From: Ciona intestinalis
Taxonomy: Eukaryota; Chordata; Ascidiacea; Phlebobranchia; Cionidae
Reading direction: 5' to 3'
Assembly: GCF_000224145.3 (NCBI RefSeq)
Contig: NW_004190505.1
Location: 17,023 to 81,022 of the forward strand
DNA: 64,000 nt
Shown one piece after another: positions 1 to 10,600 of this stretch. The position numbers and the translations under genes were made by a program. The stretch's first letter is position 1; the number at the start of each line of letters is the position of its first letter. A model generated the notes under the pieces. The model saw only the letters and a list, made by a program, of their open reading frames with translations, searched no databases and was not told where the DNA came from.

Positions 1-33
1 GGTTTGGTGCCTATGAACACAATGCAACCATAC

Positions 34-2647
34 CTCCCAAGCGTAACCACCCTCAAACAGTCGTGAAAGTTTTGCGACATCGTTTCGATGAACAGCTTTT
101 CCTTCATACGGACCAAACACAGTGTTTTTACTGAAACCCTTGTCGCACCAAGCACCTAATCCACCCGCCCTTATACCTGACATAGCAATGCTTATTCCAT
201 CGGGCGATGTCTTTCTGGCACGATCAATCAAACCCTGTCGATTGGACACAATTTTAAATCTGTTTTAACAAATATTTAAAGTATTAACAGCGAGTGTAGG
301 TTAGTTGCTGAGCTTATAAATTACCACAATCCTCTGCTCAGGCTTGTTTTGTTTTAAGGGCCGATTGCTGCAAAGTTGTGAATAAAATACCAGATGTAAA
401 TAAGTTTAAACAAATCTAGTTTTTTTATTGATGGAGCAGGAGGCTACAGGTGTTCAGTGTTTTTAAAAAGGGTCACAAACCATGAAAGGTTGACAAATAT
501 TGGTGATCGGAAAATCCAGCTAATGTCTTACGAAATACTTAATATTCATGCAATAGCCAGTTTAACTTTGGCTAATTTGCACCAAGAAGCAAACAAAATT
601 TCATAAGCCCAATATACTTTTTTAACAACAGCATCTGGAGCTGGTTTGTAAGGTCCATGCACTTCACAATCACCAAGATATAGTTTGTCGCAGTCGTCGC
701 AATCTAGAAAGAATTATATGTTTAACAATATCGTATTCATTATACAAATCGGTGCCCAACATGACTCACATGAGTACGGGGTCACGGGAGTATGTCATTG
801 TGATACTGTGAATGTGATACCCAATGGGAATAACCTGGGTACATACAGGTAACAGACTATATAAGTGATATTGCATTTATTGAATATGTAATAACATGTT
901 TTTTGGTGCAAAGAAAATCTAAAAGATAACCTATGATAACAAACATACATAGAAAATCATCTTCTTTATAATCGCTTGGGTATTTATACTTGACAAGTCG
1001 TAAGTCTCTCTTTGGGTATCTATCCACAGCAAGCTGAAACATAAATAAACACTGAATACTTGTAGAATGTATGTTAAAGGTGACATCTCATCCTATATTT
1101 TGTGACAGAGGGAAATAGCATGTGTTAAATAACACCCAGTTACAATGGTAATAGTTGCTGCAATGTGTTATACATACAAGCAAGCAAAGCCAAATTATAT
1201 TACATTAGTACATTCGACTAATTAATTAAAAAGGTTCTTAATGTTCAAAAGTTTAACACATAACTTAGTTTGCACCCTTACGACACAACATGTTGGCAAA
1301 TGAGTTTAAAAATCTGGTTGGATAGTTATGACTATTGACTGCTACAGACAACATACAACAAAATGTTCAATAAAATGGTGGTACCTCTGGTTTGGTTTTT
1401 GCTTTGACAACTTTTTTGGTTCCACTCGCTACAGAGTCTGTTTAATATTGGTATTACTGAATATTCGAAAGTGACACACAATGTTACCAACCTTTTTCAT
1501 AATCTGGCCCTTTGAATTCCTCCGGTATAACAATGGTATCGTCGTGCTCTTCATTTTTAACATGGCATTTCTAGAACAATAAAGTTTAATATTTGGAAAT
1601 TTAATTTTAAAATATAAACTTAATTTCACAAACCTTTGCCAACCATTGTTGTCTCTTCATGATGTCGGTTACACCTACAATGTGAAAATATTATAATTAA
1701 ACAATAAAAATGTTTCTATTTATTTGGACATGTGTTCTTGTGCAAGACAATTATCGGCAATTGTTCCAACCCAGTAGTCACTAATGGGTTGTCCAAATCA
1801 TCAATCATACAGGAAAACAATTACCCCCTCATAAGCGGGCAGAAGGTGTATGAAACAACACCTGTGTTAAAGCGAATGTCATTACTCCGCCAAACAACAT
1901 TCATTTAACCCTTAAGTTATAAATTTAATACATTTTTTAAAAAAATAAGTACAAAATAGACATTGTATCCTTACTCAGCATCCCTTGTTTCTTTTTACTT
2001 CGTTTCCACGGCTTCCAATCATCATCATCAACATCTTGGTCACTGTCAGATATCGCCATTTGTTTCAAACTTCCACGAGGTAGAAGACCAATTTTTGCTC
2101 GTAATTCATTTTCATTTGGTAGTGGAAGACCTGGGTGTTGAAACAGAATTTCCTTTATTTATCAAAAACAGTCTAATATTGGATTATTTATTTTGGACTA
2201 AACATTGGTGTACACTAGGAGAAGTAGTCTAAGACTTAGACTCCAAGTCAGATTTGCATTGCTTTTTAAAAACAGATTTGCGCTGCTTTGAATTTAGCAA
2301 GTTCTAATGTTGCAGTATTGATTACAAACAACATGTGCCCGGATTTTGGCATTTGCGCATGTTGCTGCCACATGAGGATTAAAACAAACAAAATATTCAC
2401 AATTTTCTCACCCACCTAAATACATCATTATCGTTAAATTACGTCCAATTTTCCGAATTCTTTTTTTCTCGTACCGACATAATTTTGCGTATTCTTCAGG
2501 CTTGAACAAATTTTTCAACGAAACTCGAAATTTCACTTTTTTAACGATATCCTCAACTGGTACCGAGACAAAACCATTCCAACTTTTAAAAAACTCTGAA
2601 ATAATTCTTTCCTGTTCTTGCTTTGTAATTTTTTGTTCCACAACCAT
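34..2647 (-). CDS. PRDM9: PRDM9-like histone methyltransferase, 5' part (left end cut by window)
   Basis: In-phase exons, given in + coordinates and transcribed right to left: 2416-2647, 1975-2130, 1634-1674, 1492-1570, 1385-1428, 949-1033, 618-703, 34-234. They give 308 codons, then a donor at 33. Order of domains: KRAB-like box (residues 1-78, with LFKPEEYAKLCRYEKKRIRK like the LFxxEEW..L..WEK core); an acidic stretch SDSDQDVDDDDWKPW (about 107-121) like the DSDEEW segment of PRDM9; an SSXRD-like exon (185-212); a zinc knuckle C214-x2-C217-x7-C225-x2-H228 in the spacing of PRDM9; then the start of a PR/SET domain (FGPYEG, ending at GYAWE). The family trimethylates H3K4 and in vertebrates places meiotic crossovers through a zinc-finger array; that array would lie left of base 1 and cannot be seen. 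Start at 2647 is preferred because homology begins soon after; an upstream in-frame ATG exists at 2716. Function in this animal is inference. Confidence 0.92.
350..510. repeat. Dispersed repeat, family D
   Basis: In a PRDM9-like intron. It matches 6215-6390 over about 150 bp (shared words include GAATAAAATA, GATGGAGCAG and CACAAACCATGAAAGGTTGA), and a third piece at 53895-53965 in inverted orientation. No ORF. It could be a short non-autonomous element; ends not defined. Confidence 0.6.
1740..1905 (-). repeat. Dispersed repeat family A (head plus one unit), in intron
   Basis: Contains the family A head (TGTGCAAGACAATT, then AACCCAGTAGTCACTAATGG) followed by a degenerate unit (AAGCGGGCAGAAGGTGTATG). 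It lies between PRDM9-like exons 1634-1674 and 1975-2130. Confidence 0.7.
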
Positions 2648-3335
2648 TTTCCGATTTAGGAAAGACCTGTATAATTTATAAATATAAATTTTTTGAATAT
2701 GAGTTTCATGCAACATTTGAATTCATTTAAGAGCACTGCTGCACTGTGAGTTTTCACAAAACATCAAAATTAAATCCATATTTAGGCAAATATAAACCTG
2801 TTTACAACAAAACTTACTTATTTTGACAATATTATTTCATTAGTCTTTGATTTTTCTTGACCTTTTCCAAAAAAACTTAATTTTTGACGAAATTTTCGGA
2901 AAATTGTTTTAAATATTCTAGAATATAACTTTCCCGCCAAAAAAACAACAACGAATTTCATAAAAATAACACACATTTAATTTCTAGTTAAAACGGTTTA
3001 CAATAAAGCCACACGTTTGGTGTATTAATGTTTTGCAATAAGCGAGTTACCACTGTGATCAGTTACAACAACATGGTTAAAATATTCGGTCACTTTTGCG
3101 AAAGTATTTTGCATTTATTAAGTTTCTATTTGGGGGAAACTTCCATGCGAGATCGTACAGATTCTCCAAATACTTGTAAACAAATTCTGATACAGTTTGC
3201 AAAAGTTACGAATTACTCGAGTATTTTCGCGTAATATTCGAATCAAAACAGAATATTTACTTTTTGTTTAAATCGTATAAACTTATTTTGAATATTTTTA
3301 TCATTAGTAAAGTCTGTTTAAAGTATAATTGCATA
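2648..3335. promoter_or_regulatory. Bidirectional promoter region, PRDM9-like / CENP-T
   Basis: The region between two divergent start codons, 688 bp. It holds TTTCCCGCCAAA at 2930-2941, a close match to the E2F consensus, which suits a cell-cycle-regulated centromere gene. No convincing ORF on either strand. Shared regulation is inference from the layout. Confidence 0.5.
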
Positions 3336-6300
3336 ATGGCGCGCAAGAAACGATCTTTAAATAAGGAAGACACCTCCGACTTCGAAACCCCTCGAACTTT
3401 GATTCAACAAGTAATATCGCACGGTGACAATGAAAAAACTATTCAAAGAGAACGTAGAAAAACTAGAAAATCCAAACTACTGACAATTGAACAGCCAGAT
3501 ACATTACAAAGGTGGTTATAAAATAAACCAACTAAGTTAAATACTATTAATTTAGTTCTGAACTAATACAATAACAAAACATAAATGAATTTATATACAT
3601 ACTTATTTTGAATTGAATTAGTAATGTTGTATTAAATTTAAGTCATCAATGTACATCTTCTAGTGAATAAAAATAAGTTTGTTTATCAGCGGCACCGACG
3701 ATAACGCCCAGGAAAATGACAAAACCACGGTAGCTGTTGAGACAAGTTTGGTAACCCCCCGTACAGCGTTGCACGCAGTTATTAAAACACATGATGTCAT
3801 CAATACTGTTAAACCAAGTAACCGACACAAGAAACTAACAGAATCCCTCGTACAAATGTAAGTTTAATATTATTCAATAAATTAATTTAAATTTGATTCT
3901 CGCTGTTTTTGGTAATTCATTATGCTGTTTCAATCAATTTAATATAATACCTTTAAAGCACATTTGGTAGTTTTAATTTTTCATTCGTATGCCCCTTTAT
4001 TTCCTATCTCTTTATTGTTTTAATTAATTTGACCGTTGTTATTGTGTTTAAAAAGTTAAATAGTTAGGTTTTTGTCATTTACAAATGTTTTTACTTCAAG
4101 ACCTGATAGTGAGCTCCAGGAGTTGGTTGACCAAGAATCCTCTAAACAACTTGAACCACCGCAGTACGTGTAATGTGTTGTTTTTTCCCGCTACAATGAT
4201 AATCATTTATAAACCATTGCAGAAGACATGAAAACGAACAAAATCCAGACACCTCAATAAACGAATATCGAAGAAAATTAAACGAAAAATTAAGGAAATT
4301 GAAGTTACATACCCGGTGAGTTATTTAAATTAACCGAACTTTGTATTTTCCACAACAATAAAAAGAAATATATGTTTTTATCCTACCACTTTTATGTTTA
4401 ATAATTTATACTTTTGCATTTTAAACTTTTTTTTGAAAGAATATTTCAGCAAAGTGGCGTTACCATTTTTTTCCGTATATACTCGCCAACACTTTTTTTT
4501 TAACGTTTATTAAAATAAAACTAAAACTAATCTTTTAAATAATACCATAATGCTATTATTACCAGAGAAAATACCTCCATTCAATTAGAACCAAACATAG
4601 AACTTCCTACATTGCCAACATTCCATTCAACACAACTACAAAACGAGTAAGTAGAACAATTATGTAAATAATCAGTGATATTATTATGTATATCGTTTAA
4701 ACTAGCCCATTGTTACACACTAACTTGCCCCCGCGTTGCAGTTCATCTGAATATATTGAAACATTTTCACAAAAACTGAAAGAAAAACTTCTTCCATTCA
4801 AAACTCAACTTTCACAGATCGAAAAGTAAGTAATGTATTTTAAATGAAATTATATTTGTTTAAAATATTATAATAAACAAATAAACCATACTCTAACTAA
4901 TATATTGTTACTTTATAAATGTGTTTGTGATGTCATACTCCTACCAACAGATCACACCAAGACGAAGTTATCTTTGAAAATGAAAACGAGGAAAATGGTA
5001 AAATACGTTTTACCAAACTTTTATATCTGCTGACATAGTGACATAATATGTTGAAACTTGAAAACTATGGTTCACTTTTTATAAACAGATAATCAACATA
5101 GCGATCAACTTGTTGAAAATATTTCTAAAGAAAAGGGAAACCACGATAGCATAGAAGTTTTCATGGAAAAGGAAAATAATGAAAAGTTTGAAAATGGTAT
5201 TAAATATTTGACGGAACTTTTTATATCCACAACAAGGTTTTTGAGATTGAAATTATTTACAGCAGCAGATCAATCTGTGGAAAATGTGTCTCAAGAAATG
5301 AAAAGCCAAGTTGATGGATTGGTTAAAAATGTTGACCATCAACAAAGTAACATTGGGGGTGTGGAGGATGCAAACATGGAGGAACAAGTTATCGTGGCGA
5401 CAAACAATCATGACGAAGACTTCAATGCTGATGGCCAAGCATCGGGTAACGATAAAGATGACAACCAAGTTGATCAAGACGACAATGAAGCAAATTGGCA
5501 AGATGTTGTCCCGCCATCTTCACCATCCGACGAAGACATGGAAGATCCGCTTCTTGTCAGGTCTTTCCATGAGGATAATTTGGGTAAATAAAAGCTATAA
5601 AAAGATATTGAACGCCAACTTTACAACCCTAATCAAAATGAGCAAAATGTTCCACTACACACTACAATAAAATTCATTTATTCATAATTCTTTTATTAGA
5701 GTATTACAAGTTAAGAATTACTCGTATACATTATAACCAAACAAATAGGGATTTGCATTTCCGGAGCAAACATATAAAACAACATGTGTCTATACCCTGT
5801 AGTACTAACTACAATAACGTCATTCCTGCTTCTTATAAATGAAAGTTAAAATTGAAATATGTTGTGTTCTGTGTGTATATCATTATTGTATGCAATCCAC
5901 CCAACATGTATCTAACATAATATGCTTCTACAGTCTATAACTACAACCTTTTATTCAATTCTTTTTCCAAAATTAACTCCTAAAATCATTCCATCATTTA
6001 AAAAAGATTGATCACCAGGTGATAAACCTATTCAAGATGCAACAAAGGTTCTTATGACATCACAATCACTTAATAAAAGCAAACAAACAAAGTCTTCTGT
6101 CAAGAAAAAGAGACCGGTGCCAAATATGACGAGGTATTTATGTTTTTCTCTTTAAACTTAAAATAACCATGTTCCCCATTATACATCCTCTACACTACAA
6201 ATATAGTGAAATCCACAAGCTCTCCCCATGGCCTTGTTTATTTTAGAGGTTGATTGATGCAAAATAGTGAATAAAATAACAAACGTAAATTGGTTTAAAC

Positions 6301-7412
6301 AAATGTAGGTTATTTTATTGATGGAGCAGAGGGCCACGGGTGTTAGATGTCTCTGAAAGGGGGCCACAAACCATGAAAGGTTGAAAATATTTTTTTTTTT
6401 ATTATTTCAAATGTGTGAAACAAGTATTAACATTCTGGCATGATTTCAGATTGGTCACCGCTGGCCAAACATCCTTTCATAAGAATAAGAAACCAACGAA
6501 GCGGAACTTACCTGTTTCAAGAAAACAACTTTATGGGATCATGCAACATTATTGTGCCAATAAAGTTACCAAGTATGTTGCAGATCGTAAAGTTTTATGT
6601 GGCAACATTTGGTACAACACGGGTGTTCTGTTTCATACACCTTGTGCCCACTTACGAGTTATCACTAACTTTGTGAGTGCTTATTTTTTGTATTGCTAAC
6701 AGTTTAGACAACCCATTAGTGACCACTGGGTTGGAGCAATTGTCGTAAAATGTCTTGCCCAAGGACATATACGCCCACAATGGTAGCAGCGGCAAGCCTG
6801 CTTATTCTGTGCTGGAGAATACCATAATCACTACAAACTCATTATCTGTAGTAGATTTTATGTAAATCAAACTAACTGGTCTCTATCCCCATCTAGAGGA
6901 GCAATGGATTTAGTTGAAGAATGTTTCGAGAAGTTCTTCAAACAGTTATGTCATGACATTGAAACAATGACGTTACACGGCGGTAGAAAGGTTGTCACGA
7001 TGGCCGACATTGAACTTGTTATGAGAAGGTCGGTTGTTTTAAACCGTTGGTTCTAACATGTTTTTTCAATGTTTTCCCCAAAAAAATCTATCTTCTGTTT
7101 TGCCCCTCGTAATAATGAAGAAAACAAACGGTATGTCTTAATGCTAAAAGTCCTGAATTAACGAATAAAGTTAAGTATTTGCTGTATATGCCACATAAGG
7201 TTAGACAAATTAGCTGCATAGTATTAAAATGTTTGTATAGGTACAAAACTAGGACAGCTGCATAGACTTGTTCTAAAATGAGCTTTTTCTCCAGGCAACG
7301 ATTTGTAACCGATGAAAAGCCGTTACAAATAATAATTGAAGAAAATTTCCCGTTGGAATACCGAAGATTGTTTATTCCTGTGGCTGGTTCTGTTGCTAAC
7401 AAGGAGAAATGA
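3336..7412 (+). CDS. CENPT: Centromere protein T, constitutive kinetochore histone-fold protein
   Basis: Twelve exons join in phase: 3336-3511, 3690-3857, 4101-4163, 4223-4315, 4566-4646, 4742-4825, 4951-4997, 5089-5583, 6037-6133, 6450-6572, 6897-7028, 7295-7412. Product is 558 aa, close to the 561 aa of human CENP-T. Near the N terminus are two TPRT motifs (TPRTLIQQVI at 18-27 and TPRTALHAVI at 81-90) like the TPRTLL motifs of CENP-T. The middle is acidic and low complexity. The C terminus (about 440-558) is a histone fold: NLPVSRKQLYGIMQHY, then VEECFEKFFKQL, HGGRKVVTMADIELVMRR and PLEYRRLFIP, all with direct counterparts in vertebrate CENP-T. The family pairs with CENP-W and links centromeric chromatin to the NDC80 complex. 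The donor of exon 10 is uncertain: 6573 gives the best alignment, a site at 6586 would need another acceptor. Exon 8 could also read on to a stop at 5591. Confidence 0.94.
6215..6390. repeat. Dispersed repeat, family D (second copy)
   Basis: Same family as 350-510, in the same orientation, inside the CENP-T intron between exons 6037-6133 and 6450-6572. Shared words include ATGGAGCAG and CACAAACCATGAAAGGTTGA. Confidence 0.6.
6600..6800 (+). repeat. Dispersed repeat family A with head module
   Basis: One unit (ACACGGGTGTTCTGTTTCAT) followed by GACAACCCATTAGTGACCAC and GTCTTGCCCAAGGACA. It starts about 30 bp after the preferred CENP-T exon 10 donor. Confidence 0.7.
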
Positions 7413-7647
7413 AACTTTATATTTCTGTATCAGCACTGTCATGTTATTGTACATTCACTTTGACTTTGATTTATTTCATTCACAACACGGACATTACTTG
7501 TTTAATTGTCAAAGTGAGAGAAATATGAAAAAGGCAGGAGAGAAGAAATGTCTGTTCAAATATTTGTTTAATTGCACTTTGCTATTATTGCTAACGCTGC
7601 TCAATTTTGTTTTTTCAGTGTAAGTTAAGTTAGGTTGTAGTGGGAGC
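7413..7647. other. Intergenic, CENP-T to PEPD copy 1
   Basis: 235 bp between two genes on the same strand. A pyrimidine-rich run ending TTTTTTCAG at 7611-7619 sits about 28 bp before the PEPD start codon and could be a 3' splice site for a 5' UTR exon or for spliced-leader addition, which is known in Ciona. Nothing else seen. Confidence 0.4.
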
Positions 7648-10600
7648 ATGGCGCATGATAAAGCTCAGTAAGTTGTGGTGTATTTTGTTCTTATTCTTGT
7701 GTTTTCTTCAATTCTTTGTTTCTTTTTGATAGGCCAGTTATTTGCAAGATATATCTTTGGTTCATCATGGTTGAACTTGTTTTTCGTTTGTTGTTTATTT
7801 AGCAACACTTGAAGTATTCTTATATATATATAGTTTATTTAGACTAATTCTTTTTTCGTTAAATTTAATTGCTTTAGGATATTAAAACCTTTAATCTAAG
7901 AACTTAACAAATTTTGTTCTTATCAATGCCAATTTACGTAAAAACAATTTTTACCAGACCCGCGTTTTGCCTCGGGGCAAACACGTTGTCCGTTCCCATG
8001 AGTTTATTCGCCGACAATCGTAAGCGGTTATGCAACAAACTACGAACAATCGATGTTCCAGAACATTCCATTGTTTTACTCCAAGGAGGGCAACAACAAC
8101 AGCAAGATTCTACCGATCGTGACATCACATTCAGACAGGTATTGCTATTATGACGTACAGTTAAAGTGTTTGTATCGTAGATTAGTTGCCACATCTCCAC
8201 AGTCAAGTTGCTGGAGGGCTTTATTTTTTCTTTTACGGGTTTAAGGCTTGATGCTGCTACCATTGTGGGCGTATATGTGTTCTTGGGCAAGACACTTATT
8301 GACTATTGTTCCAACCCATTAGTCACTAATGGGTTGTTTAATTGTCAAAAAAATAATCACCCACAAAGTTACATACGTGGTAACTAGTAAGCGGGCACGA
8401 GGTGTTTGAAACAGAATACCCGTGTTATAATGACTGTTGTTGCCCCAGCATTCATAGATAAGAACATGCACAACACATTGCTTAAGTTTCACCACTACAT
8501 ATTGCACCCTTTTTCACAGGAATCCTTCTTCCAATGGTGTTTCGGTGTCAGCGAACCAGACTGCTTCGGTGCGATTGACGTCACATCCGGCAGATCCGTT
8601 CTCTTCGTACCAAAGCTGCCTGTTGAATACCGGGTGTGGATGGGGGAGATATTTCCACCAAGTCACTTCCAAGCTAAATATCGGGTTGATGACGTCATGT
8701 TTGTTAATGACGTAAGTAAGATGAATTTGAAACCCTTTCCATCCATTACCATTAATGCTCTCACTCTGGGTGTTGGGGTAATGGGCCAACTGAGGCCTAA
8801 ATCTCAGGTCCCAACATGATAGTCTGATATTGATATGAAGTTTTAAATGTATTGCCCGTTTGCCCCAACACCCAGGGTGCTACCATCTAGAGTTAGACTG
8901 CGGCAGTTTATAGATGTACTGACAATTGAGTATAATTTATTAACAAGACATATCTACAGATCGCTACAATCTTGAAAGAAATGAAAGCTGGAACATTACT
9001 TACTTTGGTGAGCTTCTTAATGTTGTTGGGTTGTCTATTACCCTTTTTGCATGGTCACTTTTATGCGCGTAAGTACTCGCATATTTACTTGCAAAAACAA
9101 AGTTTACACGCATAACGTCATAAGCGTGTCATCTGCTGTAGAAGGTTGGTTGTTACTCGCATTATGCGAGTAAAGAAAAGTATGGTGGAAGTACAGTTTT
9201 ACTTTTAAGAGATTAATCTTTTTCGGATATTAATTTTATAGGTTTTCGTAATAGCACCATAAAGTATTAAAACTAAAAGAAAAAATAAAGCCCTCCAGCA
9301 TTTTATAAACTAGATTTAACAACATTGCGCTAAAATAAGCTTACTCAATGTTGATACGCGCATAAACCAATGACCATGCAAAATAACGCGGTTAGCGAGT
9401 TATCATATGACGAGTTAATGCGGACCGTTATTCGCCTTAACTTTTTACCATGCAAAAAGGGTATAAAGGTGACTCTCTTTTAGAAACCAGGCTGCTGTTG
9501 AGCCCAGGGTGTTTTTGTATGAGCGTGGATGGGGGAGATATTGTTGAGCCCAGGGTGTGAGCATTGCCTTTGATTGGTGTGGTATTTTTAATTATCTTGT
9601 TACTATGTGTACGTGTGTACCCAGATTAATACCTTGAGTTTTCTCAATTGATTCCAATGTACGCCTTGCATACCCACGTTAGATATCTATGTTTATAAAC
9701 GACCAACTAAAACATTCCACAGAGTGGATTAAACACCGATAGTGGTCTCACCACGAGGGAAGCAGCATTTGATGGAATTAGCAGGTGAGGGGAATTATAT
9801 TGTAACCGAAACAATTATTATATCAACATTTTGCCTACAATATGGAAATACCTCGTTTGGGTTTAACATAGCTATAACTATAGAGGGTACGTTGGCGTAA
9901 TATAATTAACGGTATTGTTATACTAAGAGTCAGGGGCGTATACAAGGGGGAGGGTCATCGGGGTTCGGATTTTTTTTTTTTTGTAAAATAAGAACCCCTC
10001 CTCTTAAAAAATGGTAAAGCAGTCGTATCATTGTAGTTCAAAACCAATCTTCCGTTATATTGTATTAAATTAATTTAAGGTCTTTAATCTAAAGTTCCAC
10101 TATTTTTTGTGTGAATATTTATAAATTACACTCTGTCTGTCTAATTGTTTAATAACAGAAGCAACAAGATATCTAGGTACTTTATTTATGACATAACAAT
10201 GGGTTTGTTTTAACTTGTAATTTCGGGCCTGAGCCTTAATTGGTGCTCACAGAGTTGGACGATTCTTGTGTAAAAAAATACAGTAAGGATCTGGTGCTAC
10301 AAAACCATAACAGACAAAAATCAAATCCAACCAAAAGTATGAGAAATATTTGCTTCAATGGCTTCGTCAGTCTCTGATTCAAATATAAACTTGATTCTTG
10401 GTTTTGTTTTCTCGTAGTTTCAAAGTTGACAACAAACTGCTTCACCCGGTGATCAGTGAGTGCCGTGTGATCAAGTCCGAACAAGAACTTGAGGTTTTGC
10501 GATACGTCAACCGCGTCAGTAGCGAAGCGCATAAAGAGATCATGCGACGTATACGCCCGGGGTGGATGGAATACCAGGCTGAAAGGTGGGTGTATTTGTA

